Assembly (NCBI RefSeq): GCF_003285265.1
Contig: NZ_CP030239.1
Location: 3,442,131-3,506,130 of the forward strand
DNA from: Paracoccus mutanolyticus
GTDB lineage: Bacteria; Pseudomonadota; Alphaproteobacteria; Rhodobacterales; Rhodobacteraceae
Length of the DNA stretch: 64,000 bases
Direction of reading: 5' to 3'
Part shown: positions 36,156-44,689 of the stretch, piece by piece
Position numbering within the stretch: position 1 is the first letter of the stretch
Layout: each line of letters begins with the position of its first letter
The notes under the pieces: generated by a model
The model's input: only the letters and a program-made list of their open reading frames with translations
Databases searched by the model: none
Told to the model about the DNA's origin: nothing
Position numbers and translations under genes: made by a program

Positions 36156-37035
36156 CGATGAGGGTCTTGAGCCTTCGGGCGAAGTTGTAGACCGCGAGGA
36201 AGTCGGCGAGATGGCGGCGCAACAGGTCGTGGCTGTCGGAATGGAAGCGTTTGACGTTCAGCGGGAAAACGATCCTCCGGATCGTTTTCTGATCCGCTTC
36301 ACCCTCCTTGATTGTCCGGTTCATCCGTTCGACCTGTCCATTAGTCCAGGGATGGTTGATCCTGGTGAGCCTGTGCTCGATGCCGTTCTCGTCGCAGACG
36401 CGATTAAAGACGTATGTGTGGTGAGCGTGATTGGTGAACTGGACGCCGTTGTCGGTCAGCACAGTATGCAGCCGGTAGGGAACAGCGGCGACCAGATCGC
36501 GCAGAAACTGGGCGGCAGCCATCTTGCCGGCCTTTTCGACCAGCCGGGTGAAGGCGAACTTGCTGGTGCGGTCGATGGCCACGAAGAGATAGAGCCTGCC
36601 CTCAGCGGTTTGGACCTCGGCGATGTCGATGTGGAAGAACCCGATGGGATAGCGTTTGAAGCGCTGCCGCTTCGGCTTGTCGCCCTCGACATCGGGCAGG
36701 CGGGAAATACCATGTCGCTGAAGGCAGCGGTGCAGCGCCGAGCGGGTCAGGTGCGGGATCGTCGGCTGCAGGGCGTAGAGGCAATCGTCCAGAGGCAACA
36801 GGGTGTGCCGCCGAAACGCGACCACCATCGCCTCCTCCGCCTGGCTCAGAACGGTCGAGCGGGGCTCCTTCGGTCCGGTCTTCAGATCCTCGATCTGTCG
36901 CCCGCTTGCGCCACTTGGCCACTGTCTTCGGATTGATGCCAAACTCGCGGCTCAACACCGCGAGCGAAGCTTGCGATCGCTGTCGGCGCGGACAGCGGGC
37001 GTGGTCGAGGCGCCCCGTGACGAAGCAAGTCCCAT
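36156..37035 (-). pseudogene. IS481-family transposase, truncated and frameshifted
   Basis: The N-terminal helix-turn-helix reads SQASLAVLSREFGINPKTVAKWRKRA in one frame, then after a shift GPKEPRSTVLSQAEEAMVVAFRRHTLLPLDDCLYALQP. The DDE core follows: FFHIDIAEVQTAEGRLYLFVAIDRTSKFAF (first Asp), HTVLTDNGVQFT (second Asp), HPWTNGQVERMNRTIKE (Glu). A 14-residue insertion, GEADQKTIRRIVFPLN, then interrupts the protein before VKRFHSDSHDLLRRHLADF. The sequence ends at NFARRLKTL and runs into the repeated lysR end. Probably inactive as given. Confidence 0.85.
36265..36289. repeat. 25-base perfect palindrome inserted in frame in the transposase
   Basis: Arms GAAAACGATCC and GGATCGTTTTC, 11 bases each, around TCC. 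It lies in a 42-48 base insertion that keeps the IS481 transposase frame and adds TIRRIVFPL, absent from the family as I know it. The form recalls Rickettsia-type palindromic elements that live inside genes. Confidence 0.72.
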
Positions 37036-37083
37036 AGGGCCTCCAGCCAGGCCGTAGAGAAGATCGCACCATCAAACATGTGG

Positions 37084-37174
37084 GATCCCTAGAGGCCCCG
37101 CCCCTGCGCCGGGGCCTGCCCGCCGCCGCAGACGTCGACGAAGGCGCGCACCGCCGCGATGCGCGCGCCCGAGC
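37084..37174. repeat. Direct repeat copy 2 (genuine end of lysR)
   Basis: Same sequence as 36062-36155, here contiguous with the rest of lysR and containing its stop and last 28 codons. Confidence 0.85.
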
Positions 37175-37976
37175 GGTTCCACAACACCCCGGTCTGGCGC
37201 GACCCTGCGCCGGCCAGCGGCAGCTTTTCCAGGCGCAACTCCTCGGGCCAGGGCGGCGCCCAGTCGGGCACGATGGCGATGCCCAGGCCCCGGCTGACCA
37301 GCGCCGCGATGGCGTCCAGCGCGTCAAGCTCCAGCCATTCGCGCACCTTCAGGCCCTGTTGGCGCAGGAAACGGTCCACGATCTGCCCGCCCCACTGGTT
37401 GCGGTCATAGCGGATGAAGGGATGGCGCCGGATCACCTCCAGCGGATCGTCCAGCGCCATGCCGGCCCGCGCGATCAGCACCAGCGGCTCTTCGCGCAGG
37501 GTCAGCCAGCCGGTGGCCTTGGGCACCGGGAATTGCGGCCGCACGATCACCGCCGCGTCCAGATCGCCGGCGACGACGCCATGATACAGATCGACCGAAG
37601 CGCCGGGCCGGATGAACAGATCGATCCGGGGATGGCGCGCGCCCAGCGTCTCGACGATGGCGGGCAGCAGGCCGGTCAGAGCCGTGGCCGTGGCGCCCAG
37701 CCGCAACTGCCCCTCGGGCTGGTCGTTGGCGGCGATGGCGCGCAGGTCGCGCGCGCCCTCGATCAGCGCTCCGGCATGGCGCAGCACCGCCAGGCCCGAG
37801 GCCGTCGGCCGCACCGTACGGCCCACCCGGCTGACCAGCGAATGGCCCAGATCCTGTTCCAGCGCGCGCAGCCGCTGGGCCAGCGCAGCGGGCGTCAGAT
37901 TCAGCCGCCGCGCCGCCTCGGCGATCGAACCGTATTCGGCGACGGTAACGAAGCTTTCCAGAAAGCGAATATCCAT
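37089..37976 (-). CDS. LysR-family transcriptional regulator
   Basis: 295 residues. MDIRFLESFVTVAEYGSIAEAARRLNLTPAALAQRLRALEQDLG is a standard LysR helix-turn-helix, followed by an effector domain (GQLRLGATATALTGLLPAIVETLGARHPRIDLFI). It is divergent from the class I aminotransferase at 38076, whose promoter (37977-38075, AT-rich, with TTTTTCTATCTTC) it probably controls. Its last 28 codons are duplicated on the far side of the IS481 piece. The frame is intact. Confidence 0.9.
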   Translation of the reverse strand: MDIRFLESFVTVAEYGSIAEAARRLNLTPAALAQRLRALEQDLGHSLVSRVGRTVRPTASGLAVLRHAGALIEGARDLRAIAANDQPEGQLRLGATATALTGLLPAIVETLGARHPRIDLFIRPGASVDLYHGVVAGDLDAAVIVRPQFPVPKATGWLTLREEPLVLIARAGMALDDPLEVIRRHPFIRYDRNQWGGQIVDRFLRQQGLKVREWLELDALDAIAALVSRGLGIAIVPDWAPPWPEELRLEKLPLAGAGSRQTGVLWNRSGARIAAVRAFVDVCGGGQAPAQGRGL

Positions 37977-38075
37977 AAGATGGTTTTTCTATCTTCTGAA
38001 GCAAGAATAAGCCAGATTTTCTTAATGACCAATCGACGTAAGATGCGGTCCGAAGTTCCCTTCACGGACCCAGCG

Positions 38076-39293
38076 ATGACCATCCAGAACAAGTTTGCCA
38101 GACTGGCCACCGACAACGCCCCCGGCCAGGAGGTCCGCCAGACGGCCGCCGGCATCCAGGCGCTGCTGCGCGGCGATGCCCTGCCGGGCCGCCCGGTCGA
38201 TTTCTCGCATGGCGATGTCGATGCGCACGAGCCGACGCCCGGCAGCTTCGAGGTCTTTGCCCAGGGCGTCGCCAAAGGCGGCAGCCAGGCCTATACCGAA
38301 TATCGCGGCGATCTGGAGATCCGCGAGGAGGTCGCCGCACGCCTGGCCGATTTCACCGGCGCCCCGGTCGATGCGCGCGACGGCATGATCGTCACCCCCG
38401 GCACGCAGGGCGCGCTGTTCCTGGCGGTCGCCGCGACCGTAGCGCGCGGCGACAAGGTGGCCATCGTGCAGCCCGACTATTTCGCCAATCGCAAGCTGGT
38501 CGAGTTCTTCGAGGGCGAGATGATCCCGGTGCGGCTCGACTATGAAACCGCCGGCGAGGATCGCGCCGGGCTGGATCTCGACCAGTTGGAGGCCGCCTTT
38601 CGCGCCGGGGCCAGGGTGTTTCTGTTCTCGAACCCCAACAATCCCGCCGGCGTCGTCTATTCGCCGGCCGAGATCGCCCGGATCGCGGCGCTGGCGGGGC
38701 AATACGGCGCCACGGTCATCGTCGACCAGCTTTATTCGCGGCTGCGCTATTCCGCCGTGACCTATACCCATCTGCGGGCGCAGGACCTGGATCCGCAGAA
38801 TGTCGTGACCATCATGGGCCCGTCCAAGACGGAATCGCTCAGCGGTTATCGGCTGGGCGTGGCCTTCGGCGGGCCCGCGATCATCGCGCGGATGGAAAAG
38901 CTGCAAGCCATCGTCAGCCTGCGAGCGGCGGGCTACTGCCAGGCCGTGCTGCGCACCTGGTTTGCCGAACCCGAGGGCTGGATGGACGACCGGATCCGCC
39001 GCCATCAGGCGATCCGCGACGACCTGCTGTCGGTGCTGCGCGGCATCGGCGGCGGCTTTGCCCGCGCGCCGCAGGCCGGCAGCTACCTGTTCCCGCGCCT
39101 GCCCGCGCTGGCCGTGCCTCATGCGGATTTCGTCAGGATCCTGCGGCTTCAGGCCGGCACCGTCGTGACCCCCGGCACCGAATTCAGCCCGCATCACGGC
39201 GATTGCGTGCGGCTGAACTTTTCGCAGGACCACGCCGCCGCCGTCGCCGCGGTCGAGCGCCTCGCGTCGCTGGTCGAGCGGTATCGCGCATGA
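38076..39293 (+). CDS. PLP-dependent aminotransferase, class I/II
   Basis: About 405 residues. TPGTQGALFLAVAATVARGDKVAIVQPDYFANRKLVEF, FSNPNNPAGVVYSPAEIARIA (substrate-site NPNNPxG), VDQLYSRLRYS and MGPSKTESLSGYRLGVAFG with the PLP lysine (SKT). Several ATGs exist upstream (38025, 38043); none has a good ribosome site, so the start is uncertain by up to 17 codons. The TGA overlaps the RidA start. Divergent from lysR. The family is clear and the amino donor unknown. Confidence 0.87.
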   Translation: MTIQNKFARLATDNAPGQEVRQTAAGIQALLRGDALPGRPVDFSHGDVDAHEPTPGSFEVFAQGVAKGGSQAYTEYRGDLEIREEVAARLADFTGAPVDARDGMIVTPGTQGALFLAVAATVARGDKVAIVQPDYFANRKLVEFFEGEMIPVRLDYETAGEDRAGLDLDQLEAAFRAGARVFLFSNPNNPAGVVYSPAEIARIAALAGQYGATVIVDQLYSRLRYSAVTYTHLRAQDLDPQNVVTIMGPSKTESLSGYRLGVAFGGPAIIARMEKLQAIVSLRAAGYCQAVLRTWFAEPEGWMDDRIRRHQAIRDDLLSVLRGIGGGFARAPQAGSYLFPRLPALAVPHADFVRILRLQAGTVVTPGTEFSPHHGDCVRLNFSQDHAAAVAAVERLASLVERYRA

Positions 39294-39712
39294 GCGTGCC
39301 TTTCCAGCCGATCCCGCAGGGCGATTACGTCCCGGCCCGCCGCCATGGCGCGCTGATCTTCACCTCGGGCATGACGCCGCGCCGCGACGGCGTGCTGCTG
39401 CATCACGGCCCGGTCCGGTCGGATACCCCTGCCGAGGCCTATGGCGACGCGGTGCGGCTGGCCTGCGGCAATGCGCTGGCCGCGGCACGCGGGATGCTGG
39501 CGCCGGACGAGAGCCTTGCCGCGATCCTCAGCCTGACGGTCTATGTCGTGGGCGAGCCGGGATTTGCCGCCCATTCCCGCATCGCCGACCTCGCCTCGGC
39601 CCATCTGCGCGCGGAACTGGGCGAGGCCGGCATCGGCTGCCGGGCCGCCGTGGGCGTGGCCTCGCTGCCGGGGAACGCGCCCGTCGAAATCCAGCTTGTC
39701 GCGGCCGTCTGA
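39290..39712 (+). CDS. RidA/YjgF-family enamine/imine deaminase
   Basis: 140 residues. SVPFQPIPQGDYVPARRHGALIFTSGMTPRRDG at the N-terminus and RAAVGVASLPGNAPVEIQLVAAV at the end, with the conserved Arg (CRAAVGV) and Glu (VEIQ) that bind the carboxylate and activate water. RidA proteins hydrolyse reactive 2-aminoacrylate or other imines released by PLP enzymes. That suits its coupling to the preceding aminotransferase (overlapping stop and start). Confidence 0.88.
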   Translation: MSVPFQPIPQGDYVPARRHGALIFTSGMTPRRDGVLLHHGPVRSDTPAEAYGDAVRLACGNALAAARGMLAPDESLAAILSLTVYVVGEPGFAAHSRIADLASAHLRAELGEAGIGCRAAVGVASLPGNAPVEIQLVAAV

Positions 39713-39903
39713 CCGCGCCCCACCCAAAGGACCCCCGATGCAGATCGCAGCCAAGCCCGACGCCTCACGCCTCTCCTCGCGCCTGATGGCGGTGCAGCCC
39801 TCGCCCACCATCGCCATGACCCGCCTGGCCGCCGAAATGCGCCGCGCCGGGAAAGAGATCATCGGTCTCTCGCAAGGCGAGCCGGATTTCGACACGCCCG
39901 ACC

Positions 39904-40013
39904 ATATCCGGCGCGCTGCGGTCAAGGCCATCGCCGCCGGCAAGACCCGCTATACGGATGTGGACGGCACGCCTGAACTCAAGGCCGCCATCATCCGGAA
40001 GTTCCAGCGCGAG
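39904..40013. repeat. Direct repeat copy 1 in aspB
   Basis: About 110 bases from ATATCCGGCGCGCTGCGGTC to CCAGCGCGAG, repeated at 40759-40870 with several mismatches and small indels (GGTCAAGG versus CATCAAGG; GCAAGACC versus CCAGAGACC). Normal aspB contains this once. Confidence 0.87.
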
Positions 40014-40758
40014 ATTCCTGCTGCCAGACTAGTGGCTTCGTCACATCGAGCACGATGGCCTGGTTGTTGCCGGAGTACTTGTGTCGCAAACCACGGCTAA
40101 ATGGGGCGGCCTCGGATATCGGACCGTGCTGCCCTGGCCGGGATCCTCTTTGTCCTGATGAGCGGTATCCCTTGGCGGATGTTGCCCGCCGAGATGGGCT
40201 GTGGCTCAGGTGTGACATGCTGGCGAAGGCTCAGAGATTGGCAGTTGGCCGGGATCTGGGACCAGTTGCATCGGACCTTGCTGCACCAGTTGCACCGCGC
40301 CGGTCACCTGGACTGGAGCCGGGCCTGCATGGACAGTGCGTCCATCGCGGCAAAAAAGGGGGCGACGTCATCGGGCCGAACCCGACGGATCGCGGCCGCC
40401 CCGGCACGAAGCGCCACATCATCACTGACAGGCGGGGCATTCCCCTGACGGTGCGTCTCAGCGGCGCCAACCTCCACGATAGTAGAATGCTTGAGCCTTT
40501 GCTTGATGCCATTCCTCCTGTCCAAGGTAAGCGGGGACGGCCACGCAAGCGGCCCGGCAAGCTCCATGCGGACAAGGGCTACGACTATGCCCGCTGCCGC
40601 CGGGCTTGCAGCAAACGTAGTATCAAGCATCGCATCGCCCGAAAGGGTGTCGAAAGCAGCGCCCATCTCGGAAAGCATCGCTGGGTCGTCGAACGCAGCT
40701 TCGCCTGGCTTTCCCAATTTCGCCGCCTCGCCGTCAGATACGAAGGCAACGGCCGCGA
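40014..40758 (+). mobile_element. Partial IS5-family insertion sequence inside aspB
   Basis: Carries most of an IS5-type transposase but stops just after RRLAVRYE, losing the usual last 15-25 residues and the right terminal repeat. The left side begins ATTCCTGCTGCCAGACTAGT. There is no short target duplication; instead the flanks share about 110 bases. Confidence 0.82.
40101..40740 (+). pseudogene. IS5-family transposase, frameshifted and truncated
   Basis: Reads GRPRISDRAALAGILFVLMSGIPWRMLPAEMGCGSG, the IS5 N-terminal DUF4096-like part, and HLDWSRACMDSASIAAKKG with the first DDE Asp. A shift near 40370 gives PNPTDRGRPGTKRHIITDRRGIPLTVRLSGANLHDSRMLEP. The second Asp is in LHADKGYDY, and HRWVVERSFAWLSQFRRLAVRYE carries the Glu. 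The true start is probably a little upstream (40055 frame). The end is cut at the aspB repeat. Confidence 0.85.
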
Positions 40759-41859
40759 ATATCCGGCGCGCTGCCATCAAGGCCATCGCCGCCGGCCAGA
40801 GACCCGCTATACGGATGTGGACGGCACGCCTGAACTCAAGGCCGCCATCATCCGGAAGTTCCAGCGCGAGAACGGGCTGGCCTACGAACCCACGCAGATC
40901 AGCGTCGGCACCGGCGGCAAGCAGGTGATCTACAACGCGCTGCTGGCGACCCTGGACAAGGGCGACGAGGTGATCGTGCCGGCGCCCTATTGGGTCAGCT
41001 ACCCGGACATGGTCCGGCTGGCGGGCGGCACGCCAGTCATTGCCCCCTGCCCCGAGGAGGACGGCTTCCTGCTGACCCCGGCGACGCTGCGCGCCGCGAT
41101 CACGCCGAACACGAAATGGCTGATCCTGAACTCGCCCTCGAACCCCACGGGCGCAGGCTATTCGGCCGTGGCGCTGGCCGCGCTGGCCCAGGTGCTGCTG
41201 GAGTATCCGCGCATCCTGGTGCTGACCGACGACATGTACGAACATATCCGCTACGACGGCTGGCAGTTCGCCACCATCGCGGCCGTCGAGCCGCGCCTGG
41301 CGGATCGGGTGCTGACCGTCAACGGCGTGTCCAAGGCGTTTTCGATGACCGGCTGGCGCATCGGCTATGCCGGCGGGCCAGCGGACATCATCAAGGCGAT
41401 GGCGACGCTGCAATCGCAATCGACTTCGAACCCCAGCTCGATCAGCCAGGCGGCGGCGCAGGCCGCGCTGGACGGGCCGATGGATTTCCTGACCGCCCGG
41501 AACGAGACCTTCCGCGAACGCCGCGACCTTTGCCTTGCCGCCTTCGACGCCATCGAGGGGCTGAGCTGCCGCAAGCCCGAGGGGGCGTTCTACCTGTTCC
41601 CCTCCTGCGCGGGCATGATCGGCCGGCGCCGCCCCGACGGGCGTGTGATCGAAAGCGACGGCGATTTCGTCATGTGGCTGCTGGAGGAGGCCGGCGTCGC
41701 CGCCGTCGCCGGCAGCGCCTTCGGGCTTGCGCCCTATTTCCGCATCTCGTTCGCGACCGCGACCGAGCAACTGGAAAAGGCCTGCGCCCGGATCGAGGCA
41801 GCCTGCAGGGCGCTGTCCTGAACGCCCCGCGGCAAGAGCCCACAACAGGAACGGAGACG

Positions 41860-42648
41860 ATGATGGATCTTGGAATACGAGGCAGGACGGCGCTGGTTCT
41901 GGGCGCCGGCGGCGGGCTGGGCCGGGCGATCGCCCGCGCGCTGTCCGCCGAGGGCGTCCGCGTGGCGCTTGGCGATATCGACAGCGCGGCGGTCGAGGAA
42001 ACCGCCCGCGTCCTGCGGCAAGAGGGCGGCAAGGCGCTGCCCCTGACCTGGGATCTGGGCGATCTGGCGCAGATCGGCCCGAATGTGGAGCGGATCGAGG
42101 CCGAACTGGGCCCCATCGACATCCTGGTGAACAACACCGGCGGCCCCAAGCCCAGCACCGTCTCGGGCCAGGATGCGGCGTTGTGGCGCAAAGCTTCCAG
42201 ACGATGGTGCTGTCGGTCATTGCGGTAACCGAAGCGGTGCTGCCCGGCATGCGCGAGCGCCGCTGGGGGCGGATCATCACCTCGACTTCGTCCGGGCGTG
42301 GTGGCCCCGATCCCCAATCTGGGCCTGTCGAATGCATTGCGCCTGTCGCTGGTCGGCTGGTCCAAGACCCTGGCGCGCGAGGTCGGACGCGACGGCATCA
42401 CCTGCAACATCATCCTGCCGGGGCGCATCGCCACCCCGCGCATCACCTTCCTGGACGAACAGAAGGCCGCGCGCGAAGGCCGCAGCGTGGCCGACGTCGC
42501 GGCCGAAAGCGTCGCAGCGATTCCGGTCGGCCGCTATGGCCAGCCCGAGGAATATGGCGACGCGGTGGCATTTCTGGCCATCGCCCGCGCCTCCTACATC
42601 ACCGGCAGCACCATCCGCGTGGATGGCGGCCTGATCGCCAGCATCTGA
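41860..42648 (+). pseudogene. Short-chain dehydrogenase/reductase, two frameshifts
   Basis: MMDLGIRGRTALVLGAGGGLGRAIARALSAEGVRVALGDID (Rossmann glycines) and PIDILVNNTGGPKPSTVSG. It breaks near 42185 and continues FQTMVLSVIAVTEAVLPGMRERRWGRIITSTS. It breaks near 42298 and continues APIPNLGLSNALRLSLVGWSKTLAREVGRDGITCNIILPGRI, ending TGSTIRVDGGLIASI. The serine of ITSTS is present. The usual Y-x-x-x-K becomes N-x-x-x-x around LGLSNALRLS, so the catalytic tyrosine position looks like a serine/asparagine variant of the 3-oxoacyl reductase-like group (7-alpha-HSDH type). GGAG site before the start. Oxidises or reduces an unknown hydroxy acid. Confidence 0.8.
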
Positions 42649-42661
42649 AACGGAACAGACC

Positions 42662-43374
42662 ATGACCTCCCAAACCGAAGCCGCGCTGATCGACGCCCTG
42701 TCCAAGGTAACCACCGCGACCCTGACCACGGTGCTGCTGAAAAAGGGCCTGCGCAATGTCTGGCTGCGCGGCGCAGCCCCGCTGAACCCCGGCCAGCCCC
42801 GCCTTGTCGGACGCGCCTTCACCCTGCGCTTCGTTCCCGCGCGCGAGGATCTGGCAACGCCGGAAAGCTGGTCCTCGCCCATCTCGACCCGCGCCGCCAT
42901 CGAGGCCATGCCCGAAGGCTGCATCTGCGTCACCGACGCCATGGGCGTCAGCGATGCCGGGATCTTCGGCGACATCCTGTGCGCCCGGATGGCGAAGCGG
43001 GGCGTGGCGGCGCTGGTCACCGACGGCGTGGTGCGCGACGTGGCGGGTGTGCGCGCGCCGGCCTGCCGGTCTGGTGCAGCGGCGTGGCCGCCCCGCCCTC
43101 GGTCGCGGGGCTGACCTTCGTGAACTGGCAAGAGCCCGTCGCCTGCGGCGGTGTCGCGGTCTTTCCCGGCGACATGATCGTCGTCGACGATGACGGCGCC
43201 GTGCTGATCCCCGCCGCGCTGCTCGAGGAGGTCGCAGCCCAGGCCACCGAACAGGAGCGGCTGGAGGGCTGGATCATGGATCAGGTCGACCAGGGTGTGC
43301 CCCTGCCCGGCCTCTACCCGCCCAATGCCGGGAACAAGGCGAAATACGACGCCTTCAAGGCCGGCCAGTCCTGA
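42662..43374 (+). pseudogene. RraA-like 4-hydroxy-4-methyl-2-oxoglutarate aldolase/dimethylmenaquinone methyltransferase family, one frameshift
   Basis: LIDALSKVTTATLTTVLLKKGLRNVWLRGAAPLNPGQPRLVGRAFTLRFVP, then GDILCARMAKRGVAALVTDGVVRDVAGV with the RraA/HMG-aldolase G-x4-R-D substrate motif. A shift near 43060 gives GLPVWCSGVAAPPSVAGLTFVNWQEPVACGGVAVFPGDMIVVDDDGAVLIP, the family C-terminal motif with PGD and D-x-D-G metal region. The gene follows the SDR by 13 bases. Such class II aldolases split 4-hydroxy-2-oxo acids to pyruvate, which fits a route through 2-oxo acids. Confidence 0.85.
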
Positions 43375-43383
43375 CCGGCCGGG

Positions 43384-43695
43384 GTGGGCGATCTGGTTCC
43401 CGTCCTGATCCTTCTGGCCCTGATGGGCGCGGCCGCGATCCTGCCGGCGCTGCTGCACCACCGGCGGCGCCGGCGCTGGCGCCGCATCCCTGCCCGCATC
43501 GAGGCGGCCTATTACGCGGCTCCGGGAAAGACCGCCCTGCCCCTGGTCGACGTCACGTTCCGCGATTGCGGGGAAACGCGCTTCGTCCGGGGGCTGCGGC
43601 GGCACGCCCTGGATGTCGAGGACCTGGCGCCGGGCGATCCCATCCCGATCCTCGTCTCGCCGGTTGACAGCCGCCGCTGCGTCCTTGACGAGTAG
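43384..43695 (+). CDS. Small membrane protein, DUF3592-like
   Basis: 103 residues from a GTG start. One N-terminal membrane helix (LVPVLILLALMGAAAILPALL), a basic patch HHRRRRRWRRI, then a beta-rich part VDVTFRDCGETRFVRGL and DLAPGDPIPILVSPVDSRRCVLDE. This is the layout of DUF3592 proteins, whose role is unknown. It lies between the aldolase and the formamidase genes, so it may be an accessory of this operon. Confidence 0.55.
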   Translation: MGDLVPVLILLALMGAAAILPALLHHRRRRRWRRIPARIEAAYYAAPGKTALPLVDVTFRDCGETRFVRGLRRHALDVEDLAPGDPIPILVSPVDSRRCVLDE

Positions 43696-43719
43696 GACCC
43701 GAACCCGCAGGAGCCTCAG

Positions 43720-44667
43720 GTGCATCACCATCTTGCCGCCACGCCAGACACGGTGCTTTGGGGCCATATCGACCCGGCGGCCGCGCCGGTCCTGCGGATC
43801 GACAGCGGCGACAGCGTCACCATCCAGACTCTGTCGGGCGGGGCGCGCAACCTGCCCGCGCCGGGCTCGGGCTGCCATGCCCTGCCCGCGCATCGCCAGG
43901 TCATCGCCCGCTGCCGCCCCCATCTTGGGCCCCATATCCTGACCGGCCCGATCTTTGTCAGGGACGCCGCACCCGGAGACCGGCTGCTGGTCGAGATCGA
44001 AGAGATCACGCTTGCGCAGGATTTCGGCTGGAACGCCATCGAACCCGGCTTCGGCATCCTGCCGGACGTGGCAGAGGACTATCAGTCCCTGACCATTCCG
44101 CTGGACCGCGCCCGACGGCAGGCCCGGCTGCCCTGGGGGCCGGTGGTCGATCTGGCGCCGTTCTTCGGCATTCTCGCCGTCGCGCCTGGTGCCGCGGGCG
44201 GTTGCGTCGGTTCGGTCGCGCCCGGCCCGTTCGGCGGCAACATGGACAACCGCTATTGCCGCGCCGGCGCGCGGATCGCCCTGCCCGTCTTTTGCGAGGG
44301 CGCGCTGTTTCTTGCCGGCGACGGCCATGCCCTGCAAGGCGACGGCGAAATCTGCGACACGGCGCTGGAAACCGCGCTGGACGGCCGGCTGCGCTTTTGC
44401 GTTGAAAAAGGCACCGCCCCCGAAGCGCCCGAGATCCTGTGCGACAACCGCATCATCACCATGGATTTCGACGAGGACCTGAACACGGCGGCCACGACCG
44501 CCGCGCGCCGGATGGTGGACTGGCTGGCGCGCAACACCGCGCTGTCGGTCCGGGACGCCTATCGCCATTGCAGCCTGCTGGCCGACCTGCGCGTGACCCA
44601 GATGGTCAACCGCCGCAAGGGCGCGCATTGCGTGCTGGACTTGGGCACCTTGCCCGCCGGCGCGTAG
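43720..44667 (+). CDS. Acetamidase/formamidase family protein (FmdA/AmdA)
   Basis: 315 residues from a GTG start with a good AGGAG site. ILTGPIFVRDAAPGDRLLVEIEEITLAQDFGW and PFFGILAVAPGAAGGCVGSVAPGPFGGNMDN and GDGHALQGDGEICDTALE are the conserved acetamidase/formamidase motifs (metal residues D and H in GDGHA-x-Q-GDGE). It releases ammonia from short amides. As the last gene of the plus-strand catabolic run it may remove a formamide or other small amide formed during ring opening. Confidence 0.88.
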   Translation: MHHHLAATPDTVLWGHIDPAAAPVLRIDSGDSVTIQTLSGGARNLPAPGSGCHALPAHRQVIARCRPHLGPHILTGPIFVRDAAPGDRLLVEIEEITLAQDFGWNAIEPGFGILPDVAEDYQSLTIPLDRARRQARLPWGPVVDLAPFFGILAVAPGAAGGCVGSVAPGPFGGNMDNRYCRAGARIALPVFCEGALFLAGDGHALQGDGEICDTALETALDGRLRFCVEKGTAPEAPEILCDNRIITMDFDEDLNTAATTAARRMVDWLARNTALSVRDAYRHCSLLADLRVTQMVNRRKGAHCVLDLGTLPAGA

Positions 44668-44689
44668 CCTGGCGCACGCCAGCCGCGTT

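Larger units (their letters stand above)
36156..37083 (-). mobile_element. Truncated IS481-family insertion sequence between duplicated lysR ends
   Basis: Contains most of one IS481 transposase gene but not its last 30 or so codons. No terminal inverted repeats can be matched at the two ends, so at least the end at 36156 is incomplete. It lies exactly between the two copies of the lysR 3' end. Removing it with one copy restores a simple dapA-like/lysR convergent junction. Confidence 0.8.
39738..41821 (+). pseudogene. aspB: Aspartate/aromatic aminotransferase (class I), interrupted by an IS5 piece and a 110-base duplication
   Basis: The start part is LMAVQPSPTIAMTRLAAEMRRAGKEIIGLSQGEPDFDTP. 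It is broken at 40013 and resumes at 40759 with a repeat of IRRAAIKAIAAG-TRYTDVDGTPELKAAII, then SVGTGGKQVIYNALLATLDKGDEVIVPAPYWVSYPDMV, LNSPSNPTGAGYS and VNGVSKAFSMTGWRIGYAGG with the PLP lysine (SKA). Deleting one repeat copy plus the IS restores a complete gene of about 400 codons. It follows ridA by 25 bases. Prephenate/aspartate aminotransferase type; it may serve the same catabolic route rather than biosynthesis. Confidence 0.88.

Noticed and set aside
36156..40758. IS481 and IS5 pieces as borders of a composite transposon
   Set aside because: Different families, opposite completeness, no shared ends, and the duplications mark local artefact-like events rather than one mobile unit.
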